The position numbers and the translations under genes were made by a program. The notes under the pieces are model-generated. The model ran no database searches. It saw nothing but the letters and a program-made list of their open reading frames with translations, and was not told the DNA's origin. Shown one piece after another: positions 11,180 to 22,759 of a stretch of DNA of 64,000 bases (position 1 is its first letter; the number at the start of each line of letters is the position of its first letter). This DNA comes from Agrypnia vestita (taxonomy: Eukaryota > Arthropoda > Insecta > Trichoptera > Phryganeidae), in contig JADDOH010000322.1 of assembly GCA_016648135.1 (NCBI GenBank), positions 1-64,000 of the forward strand, read 5' to 3'.

Positions 11180-11720
11180 GGACTTATAATATCAGAGCGT
11201 TCCATTCTGGAATAATGCGTTCCCCTATTTTTTCCCGCCTCAACCCGCCCGCTGGCAATAATTCAACGTCCCGGCCTCCTTCCTCCTCGCACCGATCTGA
11301 AGTTGGGCGCGCAAAAAATCAACTAGTCCCCGGCAGCTCGGCCAGTCGGCTTCATATATTTTTCTCTCGTACATTTTCCCGCCTTTAACGCTCCCACATG
11401 ACGCATCTGCCCTTCCACCCCTCGGCCGCGGAATCGCCGCACACCGAAGCACCATTTTATGAACGTTTAAAAAGATTATTTTTAGATTTTTTTTCATCTT
11501 TACAGGCGGAAAAATAATATTGATACGCGCACCTGGGGGATGTAAACGAAAATCCCGTAACTTTGTCTATTTCTCAGAAGCCATTAAACCCGGCAGCACT
11601 GTAAAATTGCCAGGTTTTCTAAAGATGCATATTTCTAATGAATTCAGCTACCCGGAAACTTGCCTAGCAACAGCAAATAAAGATCCTCACCGCCGCCATC
11701 GTATCTATGCAGGAGAAAAT
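11180..11720. other. GC-rich non-repetitive island
   Basis: Pyrimidine-rich CCCGCC blocks at 11235-11410 and a second moderately GC-rich part at 11520-11700. ORFs of 85 codons (minus, 11240-11497) and 72 codons (plus, 11520-11738) show nothing recognisable. Candidate conserved non-coding DNA lying next to a mariner insertion. Confidence 0.3.
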
Positions 11721-11799
11721 TATTATTTTCCACAATAAATAAAGTTGTTGGGTAATATTATATACTTCACATATGAATATATGTATGTAACTTCAAATA

Positions 11800-12731
11800 T
11801 TAGGTCCTTACATATGAAATTGACGTTTAGTATGGGAGGAACATAAAGCCGATTTTTTTTATTATAATATATTTATTTAATGAAAGTATGTACCATTGCT
11901 ATCTATGCACTTTTGCCATCTCATAGATAGTTCATCGATCCCTTTACTATAAAAACCATTCGGACGGGAATCAATAAAATCTTTGAAGGCGGTTTTGACT
12001 GCCCCATCGGAGTTGTATTTTTTCCTTTGCAAGAAGTTATCCAAATTTCGAAAAAAATGGTAATCTGTTGGGGCAAGGTCCGGAGAGTACGGTGGATGTA
12101 ATGATTCGATTTAAAATCCCTTCATTATTGTGCCGGTTGAGTAATGCAACGCAGCAGTCAACGCGCGTTTGTTGATTTGCTTCACTCAATTCGTGAGGTA
12201 CCCACCTTTCAAACTTTTTCACCTTACCAATTTGCTTCAAGTGGATTAAAACAGTTTTATCACTAACACCGCAGCCTGCAGCTAACTCGGATGTGGTTTG
12301 CGATGGATCCGCTTCCACAATAGCCTTCAATTCTTCATTATCAACTTTGGTCTCCGGCCGTCCACGGGGCTTGTTCTGCAGGTCGAAATTTCCAGAACGA
12401 AAACGTTGGAACCAAAAACGCACTGTGTTTTCTTTTGCGGCACCGTCGCCATACACATCATTAATCCTTCGAGCCGTTTCTGCAGCACTGGTGCCACGGT
12501 GGAACTCGTACTCGTTAATAACGCGATATTTCAACTTTTTCATTTTATAAACTGAGTGACGCAAAGAAAACAACATTTGAGGAAAAAACAAATGAATTAT
12601 AATTTTCAAAACACAAATACATGAATAAATAGCTGTATAAATTTGGATTTGGAATTCCTAACCAATGAGAAGATATTTGAGATCAAATTTGCCAGTACGG
12701 AAAAACGCCAATTTCATATGTAAGGACCTAA
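11800..12731 (-). mobile_element. mariner, internally deleted copy
   Basis: Flanked by TA (11798-11799 and 12732-12733). The ends read TTAGGTCCTTACATATGAAA inward on both sides, as in the full copy at 28676-29961. At 932 bp it lacks about 353 bp of the transposase gene relative to the 1286-bp copies. Terminal repeats are intact, so it could still be mobilised in trans. Confidence 0.95.
11877..12543 (-). pseudogene. mariner transposase, deleted and frameshifted
   Basis: The start codon is at 12541-12543 (protein begins MKKLKYRVI). The DNA-binding half is readable: two helix-turn-helix regions and the WVPHEL linker. After the residues GILNRIIT the gene jumps to the region that encodes the third catalytic Asp, but in a different frame, and this frame ends at 12037. 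The first two catalytic Asp residues are lost. The 3' remnant continues to 11877, where the last Asp codon is changed to His before TAA. The junction shares AC between both sides, a two-base microhomology. It could still encode a DNA-binding fragment that competes with full transposase; that is inference. Confidence 0.9.
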
Positions 12732-12739
12732 TATTAAGA

Positions 12740-15140
12740 AAAGGTAAGTATACCTACATACAAGTACATGTCAATTGTAAAAATCATTTTTAAATAAATC
12801 TCTACAACAATGTTCCAAATATGGTGTTCTAGACTAGACTAGAATAAAAACGCTTCATGACAAGTATGTAAAATCTAAATATAATCATTTTGTTGTCTGC
12901 CTGCCCCATAACTCCCTAACTTCTTGGAATCTATGGCTAAAAACAAAATTACACTGCTGGAGAAAGACTCGAACCTCAGTCGCGTGGGCGGCAACTAACC
13001 GACATAACCACCACCGATTCTCCATATTCAGTCAAAAATATACTATGTAAAAACAGGGCTTATTTAAGGCGCCAACCATTAATTCAGGCCTTCTTCGTTC
13101 GACGTTTGACAGGTTTTTTATTATACTAAAATTATGTTCCGTGATTTTTCATGGGTGTACTTAATTAATATTGCCACATTTTTAGGTTATAATTATAAAT
13201 AAAGTTTTTCATTTAATCATTAGTTTTTACGACCAATATATTTCGATGGCTATCATCGAGGTTGTTACTGGAGATCTTCCCATTGACCCATCATAGAAAA
13301 ATAATGCAGCAAAAATTTTATATTTCTATTAATTTTAGATATATTATATTTAATTCCAAAAATGGCTGACGAGACTCCCTTGCGGCTAGCCTCAGTCTTA
13401 AATTCCCATTTCTCCTTCCGAATTTGGGTCTTACGGAGCCAAGTCGGCCCCTCCCCTTCTGATGGCCCGGGCAATTTCTATCTGTCTTTATCTTTTGGGT
13501 ATACATATTATTGAAGAATTCAAAGGATGTTAGTTAAAACAGGGTTGTACTGGATAAATTAAATGACGAGCATATTTAAACCCTTTTTATGCGTAACAAT
13601 TAAGCTACCATAAAAATAATTATTCAAGCAATAAAACAAAACAGCATGTTACGCAACAGCTGGAGGCCATATTTTTATTTAAAAAGCAATAAAATCACAA
13701 AATAAATCGAAATTGAATAATTTTTGGGTGTGGCCACGTTTATGAGTATAATATACTATTTTTTAAGTAATAAAATCAAAACTAAGGAAGCCTTCTATTC
13801 CTACCTTGAGAAAAATAATTAGCAGAACGGTCATATAACTTACGTAAATAGGTTTTTACTTATGAGAATTTAAAATTGGCATGCTCTATGTACCTTTTCA
13901 TAAGTAATCATTTATTATTTAAATCAATTGAATGCATTTTTTGTATAATAACAGGATTAAAAGAAGGTTAATTCTACCATAGAGTACTTACCACAGAAAG
14001 AAGAGAGGTAGAATGTATTGTGAATATTGTCACGAGATAGTAGAAGAGGAAGGAATCGCACGTAATCGAGGATAGTACAGCACCCTGCAGGATTTACAGT
14101 AAATTAGAAATGCTTAAAATACGACGTAAACTGTCGTGAATATAAATTTCTAGTTAAGCTGAGCATTGGCTTGAGTATTTCAGAGCAGCACCTAAATAAA
14201 CACCTGAAACTAGACGGTTTGGAAACGAATATAATTTCACCAATAAGTATTTGTTTAAATATATTTTCACTAGTCCAAAAACATATCTACTGCTGAATAT
14301 GTTGAATGAGCTAGGTTATGATTTCAATAAAATGCCAGTAAATCTATGTTTTCCCAAGAAATATGCTATCGTTGTATATGTATATACGTTTTATAAATTA
14401 CCTCTCAGTATACTGAATAAATCGATAATTATTAATGTTAAAAAATTCTTTTGGAGCTGTTCTATTTTGACGAAAAACATAAAATAAAATGAAATATTAT
14501 GGCGGAAACGAGTTTCGTATCTTTTCTGCGAAAAATTCAAAAAGAGTGATGTAGCAGAATCAAAGGAAGATCAAACACAAGAAATGGAAAACTTGCGCTA
14601 AACAAATAGGCCAGGGATCGGGGATACCTCCACTGTTCCTGCTATTCTGGTATGCGCCTAGTTCGCATGAAGAGATATTAAAATATCCAGGGTTTCCCCA
14701 CCAAATCGTGCATAAATAGCCAATAAGGATTCTTGCAGAAAATCTAAGAGGAGAAAAAATATACCCGTGAAAAAAGTGAACAAATATTAGGTGTGTAAAT
14801 CTAGAAATATGGATTTATCCTTTGATTTTTTTTAAATCGCTGTTTTAAAATCGCCTCGAAAAGGCTTTTGAGGTTGAATGGGCATTCTAAAGATTTTTTT
14901 TATTAATGTCTCATGTCATTGTTACTAATAAGACGTTCACTTCGACCTTACAATTGTTAGCAAGTTTATTTCTATTATAGCAAAAACATAATTAAAATTA
15001 TTAAATATATATTCTTCCAGTGTTAGAATGCAATCGAAAATTTTTTTGAAAAATTTGAAGATAAAAAAGGTAGTTATCTTAAAACTATCATAAAGTTATC
15101 CTCGAACTACTAATATCATTGCTTATGAGATATTTTTGAT
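12740..15140. other. Mostly unrecognised AT-rich DNA
   Basis: Apart from the tRNA-like segment at 12950-13022 I see no feature. The part 13365-13500 is GC-richer with two overlapping minus-strand ORFs (69 and 62 codons) that carry no recognised domain. Confidence 0.25.
12950..13022 (-). repeat. tRNA-like SINE head
   Basis: On the minus strand GGTGGTTATGTCGGTTAG (A-box-like) is followed about 25 bases later by GAGGTTCGAGTCT (B-box-like). The acceptor arms do not pair well, so this is a SINE head rather than a tRNA gene. Confidence 0.45.
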
Positions 15141-15144
15141 CGAT

Positions 15145-15300
15145 TGCTGAGAAAAATCATAGTTCGTGAGCATGATACTGAATTCAAAGACTAGTGTTCT
15201 GTGTTCGATTACCGGTGAGAGCACAAAATTTTTATGATTTCCTCAAGTGTGGGTGTTTTTGTGATATGTCATATAGTAATGGGGTCCTTGTCCTATTTTA
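15145..15300 (+). repeat. tRNA-derived SINE-like element
   Basis: The B-box-like GTTCGATTACCGGTGAG and body blocks TTTTTGTGATATGTCAT and GGGGTCCTTG match the element at 6226-6420, giving a two-member family. Confidence 0.5.
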
Positions 15301-16189
15301 ATATTTAAATAAAAATTAAAATGCAATAAAAATACATAAGACAAATCTCCAATGTAAAAGAAAAAATATCCGTACCCTTGATTTTTGATAATTATTTAAG
15401 TACGGTCGCTACAAGATAGTAAGAACTATTCAATTGAAAAGAATTTTAAAAATGTTCAAAAGCTTTCAGGAGAGAACAAAATCTTCTCAATCTGTAATGA
15501 TATTCTGCCGTATATTTATCACTCTCTCACGACAACTCTTATACGTTACATCAACGAAATAAATCCTGTGATAGACTCAGCAATGGTATCCGCAAAATGC
15601 TCGAAGACACACGGCGATATAGTTCATAAAATTTTACATAAAATATAATCATTTCGATAATTAAACTTCCTGGGGAGTACTTAACATACGTCTTGAAAAT
15701 TGCATCCCTAGATTAAAGGAAAGCCCAAAAAAGAGAAGATTGGACAACTTTAGAAAAGGCATACATCAAGCAGTGGAGAGATGGCTGAGAAAGAAGAAGG
15801 AGAAGAAGATCATGGAAGTTGGTGGAATGAATGGTCAAAAAATAATGGACAACATAGAATGGACAACATTGATAATTAGATAACATACTTCTGGGAATCG
15901 AGTTATATTAAAGATGTCTCTATGAGACATATATAGAATCTGGGAATCATCTAAATCTTTGAATCCCTTTGCTTTGTCATTCCTATAATCCAAAACAGAT
16001 ATTTTGATTGAACTTTTAAAAACAATGTCCTTTACATGTGTATATGAGATTTTTTTAAAATATTTACATTACACTAGAATACGCCTAAAAATTATTTCAA
16101 TTTTTTAACTCTTTTTAGACTAGTTTTTTTTATATATTCAGAATATTTTGAGTTCGTCCTAATTTTTCAAGGACACAAGATTTTAAACA

Positions 16190-16460
16190 CAGGATTATAT
16201 CCTCAGGGATATATCATTACACTGTGGACATAATTACATCGTTACATTGTGTAAAGTAATCAATCACTAAAGCCAGCCTAACGACAGGTGGTAAGCCCTA
16301 TGAGCACCCAAAAGGACTTCCGTGCCTTCTTTTCCATATAAAAATACAGCTTCTTCTCTATGAGACATCCATAAAATATCTTGATTAATGATGTCTCTGG
16401 AGATAAAATCCAGTATTGTGTTCTTGAAAAATAAATTGTACATACTCAAAATATTCTGAA
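16190..16460 (-). repeat. Family C dispersed repeat, minus copy
   Basis: Contains AAAATACAGCTTCTTCTCTA, TGAGACATCC, GTAAGCCCTATGAGCACCC and the TCACTAAAGCCAGCCT block, all seen in the full copies at 46743-47100 and 55975-56285. A small fragment with TGTCTCTATGAGACAT lies at 15912-15930. In the better copies the core GTCTC-ATA-GAGAC is a hairpin. Confidence 0.65.
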
Positions 16461-17041
16461 TATACGTCTGCGAAATTGGATAACATACGTCTTGAATTTT
16501 GATTTCGGGTTTTAGAAATTGGTCGACATTCTAGATGTCTTGGAACTTAGTTGACGTGAGTCTTGGAAATTGGTCACTGGGTCTTGGAAGTTGGTCAACG
16601 TATGTACGTATTGGCTATTGGCCAATTGTCGGTACATTTACCAGCACATTTACTACATTACAATTTACATTTACCATTTACATTTAACATCAGGGTAGCC
16701 ATATTTTATAATATGCTTATCTAGGAATTAAAGCAGAGTAAGTCTTCGAACTATTTACACTGTAAATAATCACTAGCAGTTAAGCAATCGATGGCCACCT
16801 TAAGGCACCGCGGCTGATTTTCGTAAAAAAAATTTTTGTAAAAAAAATTACATTTGATGCGCATATTGTCAGTATTAAAAACAACAAAATAGCTGCCTGC
16901 GCTGTTGACTTGCATTCTTTCTTTCACGCTAGCTTCTATTCATATTTTGAATTTTTCGGCTTGCATTCCTCCATTTACGTATATAAAAACCTAAATTGTC
17001 AAAACATTCACTTTAACTTTAAAAACTTTATATATATAATC

Positions 17042-17353
17042 TCATTAGAAAAAAGACGAAAAATCACAGACCTTATGACACTCCACAAAATAGAAAACAA
17101 CAAACTAGACTCGCCCTCAATACTCTCGCAAATAGATATTAATATACCTGCCTAGTCTCTGAGATCCCAAACACTATTCCACACAAAGATCTACAACACC
17201 AACATAGGTTATTTCTCTCCTCTACCTAGAATGCTAAACCAGTACAACGAGATCACGTCATGTAACCCCAACATTGACATATTTCACATGACACAACCTC
17301 AGTTTAAGAGAGAAATTATATCGTTCCTGACCGAAAATAGTTTGAGTGTGTAA
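17042..17353 (+). pseudogene. LINE reverse-transcriptase ORF, C-terminal end (Jockey/CR1-like)
   Basis: The frame reads SLEKRRKITDLMTLHKI, then a single in-frame TAG at 17153-17155, then continues through a segment with YFSPLPRML and DIFHM and stops at TAA 17351-17353. Order and spacing match the C-terminal tail of Jockey/CR1-type LINE ORF2 proteins, downstream of the catalytic domain. No catalytic motifs remain, so this is a 5'-truncated dead copy. The same tail type recurs at 63540-63935. Confidence 0.75.
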
Positions 17354-17645
17354 GACGGACTCTTCGGAAATCAACCTAAGCAAAAATTTTATAGCCACAA
17401 AGCGCGGGTACACATTTTCTGACTTAGTTGACCTGGGAGCCTACATGCCTATTATGTCGTGCGGAGAATGTGAACTTCGTTCATCTTGTAATCACTTACT
17501 GTAATATACTTATATTGTATAATGTATTAATTTATTTTAATGTATCATCGTAAATTGTAACTGTACTAATCACCTTGTCCTAAATGACTATCCATTAGGG
17601 TCATTCTGACCTGTCGATAGTCTTTAAATTAAAAAATAAATAAAA
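17354..17645 (+). mobile_element. 3' UTR of the LINE copy
   Basis: Untranslated tail following the LINE stop codon, ending in an A-rich stretch (AAATTAAAAAATAAATAAAA) as expected for target-primed retrotransposition. Confidence 0.55.
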
Positions 17646-17734
17646 TACACCACAATTATTGAAATTTGCTTACCAATTGAAAAAAAAATGAATTGAAGAA
17701 AATTCACAATCTATTTATTATATTCTTCCATTAA

Positions 17735-17880
17735 TGCCGGCGCCACACTACGCGCATCTTCTGCCGCGTCCCTTCGGTCGTGGAATACATTACGCGGATG
17801 ATCGGTCGATCCATTTGCTTTTCCGATTTTACGCGATGGAAAAGACGCGGCGGAAAATACGCGTAGTGTGGTGCTGGCCT
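17735..17880. mobile_element. Small MITE with GC-rich terminal inverted repeats
   Basis: About 146 bp. Left end TGCCGGCGCCACACTACGCG; right end, read inward, AGGCCAGCACCACACTACGCG without its first base; both continue to a GCCGCGTC block, giving about 38-bp imperfect inverted ends. Flanks read TTAA and TAAA, suggesting a TA or TAA target duplication. The 60-codon ORF inside is incidental. Confidence 0.75.
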
Positions 17881-17999
17881 AAATGTTATTTTAGAAGTGA
17901 CTGGAATATTAAATAATATGTATAATATTTATGTTATTAGTATTTTAAAATAATTTGTATACCTCGTTTCTTTAAAAAAAAAAAGACAATGGAAAATAA

Positions 18000-20340
18000 C
18001 GCAGTACTCGCCACGTTTTAAGCTCAATCATAATATAAAAGACTCATTTTTTATGGTAAGAAGACGTCAGATACACTTATTAAACGACCATGAAAGAATT
18101 ACCAATAAAATGTAAGCTCTCATGAAATCTGTTCAGAAATTACGAGATTTCTACGCATAGATACGCAAATTTCTCTTTATTCTGTAAGACGTAACTGTGG
18201 ATTGAGCTCTGATTATTTTGATTGCATTCATCTTCACTTTTGGAACAGCGCTTCGTGCATTCTGTAGAAGAGTACAGTGTGAGTACTGAAAACTCCAAAA
18301 CTACAACCAGATATCGGAAAACGACCATTTTTGTATACGCTGATATAAAACACTCAAACATAGATGTAAGAGGAGCGATGCTAGTAGTTGACGTGAGTGA
18401 AGGGTATGCCCCATATTGTTATTTTCTTTTGAAAGGCAAGGTGTATTATTTCAAAATAATCACACTTTTATTTGTACACGAATATAAGTCCACATAAATT
18501 ATTTCCTTAAATTGTTATTCATACTTCTTAATGAAAGATCTTCACGGGTGTTTACGCAGCCCATTACACTCCCAAAACACACCTGCAACCTATTAAATTT
18601 ATTTCTTTATTTTACGGCACCATTTAATTTATATCTATACTTTTTTGGTGGATAGATTTATCTGTAGGTATGTGTTTCCAATTGATTCACTAAAATCGTT
18701 TTTAATGTCTTGGCAATAAACTCTAAAATTGCAACGTCGTAATAAAAATGGGTTTTCAGCAAAAAATATTCCAGATTTTAGTGAAAAATATATACCTACT
18801 CGTATATATTTATTCTGGAATTAACAAGCGTGTTTTACTCCAAGGTTTTAAGAAATAATTTCAATATACCTACAGTTGATGGATATTTTAAAATGGAATC
18901 GGTAATTGATGTTATCGATGAAATACGAAATTTAAAAATCTTTTAAATTTTTTTATTTAAATCGGAAATCGCCATTCAATACATTGCAAGAGTCAAAAGT
19001 TCGTATTCCAGTAGTAAAAAAATATTATTTCAACGCATAAAATTTTTCTTTATATTTTCGGAGGGTAATGAAACTCTTGACAATATTTAACTTAAATCAC
19101 TGAACAGGAATTAAATTGGAGCCCTGTTCTTAAATTCATAACATCTCGCACTATGAAACATTTTATACTTGACTGTTGAATATTTGCGCACTTATTTCCG
19201 AATATTCGTTAAGTTTTCGCTGGTATTTTGCTTTATCTATGACTCTGTCGATATCAAAATTAGACTGACTCTCCACACGCGCTACTACGGAATTTATAAC
19301 AGGTCGCGTTCCAGAAATTTCTCTCGTATTTTAGTGAATACGGTCGTTCCTCGAATGTTTCCATATTATAATACTTTTCTTTCACCTTACTTCTCAAATA
19401 TCTTCTTTCTTATATCTGCTAGATTCTTTGAATGACTTCAATAGTGTGTATTTCTCATAATATTGTATTATCGTGACAATAACATTATTAAATTCATCTA
19501 ATTTGTATTAAATGATATAGGTAAACTAGGTTCCTAAATTGCAGTTTTACAATAAAATTTGTTCATTAAAGAGTATTATAGATTTTTATAATTTAATACC
19601 ATAGGTAAACCGTTTAAGTGATGGTACTTTTACATTTCGGTTCCTAAAGAAAAAGTATTTATTAATTTTAAAAAAAGAAAAAAATTATATAAGAAGTTAC
19701 GGATGTTACAGAAAGTTATGTATAATTTAAGTATAATTTACTATTTTATCATGATGATATTTAAATAAATGTGATTTTATAAATTTTGTTATTATATTAA
19801 TGGTGCAATAAAGTTCAGATTTAGTCTCAATTTTGTTGTTACTAAAGATTAAAGATGTCTGAGGCGCATCCGCTCTCATTTATTACGCATGAAGTATCAA
19901 ACATTCACTAGTGCTTTAATTCAACATTCAGAAGAAATAAGTAGAACCGCCCAGGTTACATATTTAAATTCTTCATGAAAATTATCAGGCCACCTCTCGT
20001 ATATTGTCATCTTATATTCTGCGGATATACAAAATGTAACCGAGCTTAAGAGCTTATAAATTATGAATCAAAAGTGATAAAATCAAGGTCCTTATATCAA
20101 TAGTTATAAAGATATGCGACTTTAAATTTGTTTAGGTATTGAAACATTGAATAACTTATACAATCCATATAGATGTATTAAAATTCGATTCTAGACGTTT
20201 TGCTGGAGACATAGAGATAAAATAATCAAGTATATGGCGACCGGTTCTCACACTATGATTCAACATTTAAAGTACGACGCTGAAAAGCCCGAAGATATCG
20301 TCAGTTCATATTGCATCAATAGCATACAAACGACCTTTAG
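18000..20340. other. AT-rich DNA without recognised features
   Basis: Only short overlapping ORFs on both strands (18140-18497 and 19169-19435), none with a recognisable domain. Confidence 0.3.
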
Positions 20341-20350
20341 CTTAGAAGAA

Positions 20351-20460
20351 AGCAAGATATCTCTATGCAGTGCATACAATCTGCGACCGCGCAAGAAATA
20401 ATCAGTACGCCTGCGACCCCGCGACGCTAAGGCGCTCTCCTGATGACTATCAGGAGTGTG
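20351..20460. repeat. Second copy of the 10851 repeat
   Basis: Shares GTGCATACAATCTGC, an ACCGC block, AAATAATCA and CTCTCCTGATGA with 10851-10920. A short stretch after it (20670-20700) could be read as the tail of a LINE protein, but too weakly to claim. Confidence 0.45.
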
Positions 20461-20774
20461 TCTTAGCACTAAGATAAATATCAAACGACCGTAATACAAA
20501 CATTTAATATTCCGTTTCAAAAATTGTATTTTTGAATAATTCTGACTTATTACCGCAGAAAATATGGTCATCTGGAGGAGCTGGAAGTTACTGGAGAGAT
20601 GAGGACTGACTGACCAAGACATGGACGCTACTGGCTATCGTCAGAACGGCTATGCAAACTGCGAGCTGCATAGGAAGGTGGAGGAAAATTGCAAGGAAAT
20701 TAGGAGACCACAGATTGGTCACAATCTATACTAACATTTATATATTTATTTTTTATTTATATATTACCTCTTTA

Positions 20775-21110
20775 TAGAGGTAAAGTTTATAAGTTTGTAT
20801 GTAGAAGGTAATCTTCGAAACTATGTACATATCCGATTTCAATATTTCTTTCAACAATATTTAGAAAAGACTTTCGGTTTGGTTATAGGTTACATATTAT
20901 CCCGTTATAATAAAATGGCTTTTCGTGGTGACGTATTTTACAACTAAAGTCGACAAAAAAATGGTCGAGCAAAGCGTTTTTTTACGAACGCTCCCTTAAC
21001 GGTAAGAGATATTAAAATATTTAAATAAAGATCTTTCTATAGAACTTTATTTAACTTGTAAAACTCAAAAAGTTCTTTAAAAACATCTACTAATAAATGA
21101 GATGGAGAAT
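20775..21110 (+). mobile_element. Helitron-like H1 remnant, 3' truncated
   Basis: Starts with AGAGGTAAAGTTTATAAGTT and contains the H1 blocks TTTTACAACTAAAGTCGAC and GAACGCTCCCTTAACGGTAA. The terminal hairpin and CTAG are absent; the body runs into unrelated DNA near 21110. Confidence 0.65.
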
Positions 21111-21139
21111 GTATATTTAAATGTAGTCAAAAATTAATT

Positions 21140-21310
21140 GTATTATTTGATCTAATCTACTTATATTTGATTTATTACACCTACGTGTTTCGAAATTACA
21201 TGACGTTGGAATGTTTTTACTGAAGCGAGTAGGCGTTTTTAATCAAATATAAGTAGATTAAAGCAAATAATAAAATTAATTTTTAAAATGTCAATCTACA
21301 AAGTTGCTCA
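21140..21310. repeat. Foldback repeat, GAAAC/ATATAAGTAG family
   Basis: Inverted arms ATCTAATCTACTTATATTTG (21151-21170) and CAAATATAAGTAGATTAAAG (21244-21263), with a CACCTACGTGTTTCGAAAT segment between. The outer right end, TGTCAATCTACAAAGTTGCT, is shared with 28003-28022, so both are members of one family. Confidence 0.65.
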
Positions 21311-21539
21311 ACCAAATAAAAAAAATGTAGTCAGTTTAAAACTTCACTTTTCAATAGTGAAATATAAATAAATTAAAGTAAAGACAATAAAGATTATGTT
21401 TTCTATTTATATTAATGATCATCACAATATTAACGCCAAATTCATCAATATTATAACATCATTGAGTGAGTATTGTAATATTTTGCATTCCGTTTCGAAT
21501 CAACAAAAACAAAAATTATGACATGAATATTTTTTACCG

Positions 21540-22030
21540 AATTAAATTACCGGAAGCTACGTACTTTCAAACGAAACTCCGTCACACTTTCGTTCCACGT
21601 TCTGTATCATAGCTGTTCAACAAATCACCGAGTAATCCTCGCGTTATATAAAAATGCCCACTGTTAATATCCATAATTCCCGGAATTATATCGTTCCGAA
21701 TTATCAACGGTAATTTATATCCTGGATATTCTTCATAAAGATTTTGTAATTCCTGTGAAGGACCTATTAGCGAGACAAGGAATTAATGTTGGCGATAAAT
21801 CAGCGTTTAAAGAAAGGACAAGGGCCGAAGAAGTAATGGTCGCCGAGTGTAAGACCGTGTTATCTAAAGATGCTGCCGGACATTCACGAGGATTTTCTTA
21901 ATTCCCTCTCCTTTCGCGCCTGTTTCAAGATGAATTGAAATATTGGAACAATATTTTTTTCGATTTTTTTCAACGAATTTGGGAGCCGAATTGTTGGCGG
22001 TAATGACAATGCATGTCCGATTTTCTTTTT
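21540..22030. other. Non-repetitive moderately GC-rich segment
   Basis: No recognised repeat or ORF; contrasts with the flanking transposon-derived DNA. Candidate conserved non-coding element, judged only by composition and singularity in this window. Confidence 0.25.
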
Positions 22031-22574
22031 ATTCGTTGTTTGGGCAATTTCTATTATTTACATCACAGAGTATAAAAGATGTACAGAGATGGACTGAATT
22101 AGTTCTTTAGAAAAACATCCCCCCTCGCATATGTCAAAGACTTATTTATGTTTCATTTAAAGTGTTTATACTTGCACAACTAAATCTCCTAGAAATTTTA
22201 CAATGGTGGCGTATTTAAAAAAATTGTTTCACACTGAATATCCCTAGTAAAAGCGTATTCTTGCAATAAAGCGCGACTTATTTACTGAGACAATATACTT
22301 TTTAAGAGTATTTAGTTTAACCTTTTTAAAATTGTTTCAAAATTAACAAACTCGAAGTAATTTTTTTAAACAGGTGAACGTATTGGCCCAAGACGTGGTG
22401 CCAAATAATGGACAAGTAATTTTTGTGAGTTCATGTACATATATTTATTTTGGTGGCCTGTGGTTAAAATATTATATTATGATACAATACTAGGTATTTT
22501 AAAGTCATGGGGGTGTAGTTAGACCATTGAAACATGAGACACATATTTTGTAAAAAATACTAAATTATATATTT

Positions 22575-22755
22575 TGTTGACAAATGTTATAATACAAATT
22601 ATTGTTGTCTGTCCGTCCGTCCGTTGTATAGTATGAAAACTTTTTTTTCCTTTTTTTCTTTTTGTTTTTTTCTTCTTTTTTTTTATAAATACATAAAAAC
22701 TTAATCTTTATGAATCGATATGTAAAATTCCGCCATTAAGACGGATTACAGCTAG
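22575..22755 (+). mobile_element. Small Helitron-like remnant with GTCC repeats
   Basis: A CTGTCCGTCCGTCCGTTG tract at 22608-22626 and a 3' end ATTACAGCTAG (CTAG at 22752-22755) followed by T. The layout, a short tetranucleotide tract near the 5' end and a CAGCTAG end, resembles the better preserved element at 62738-63393. Confidence 0.4.
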
Positions 22756-22759
22756 TTTA

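Noticed and set aside
12293..12555. Two overlapping plus-strand ORFs of 85 codons (and equivalents opposite the other mariner copies)
   Set aside because: They are antisense shadows of the mariner transposase gene.
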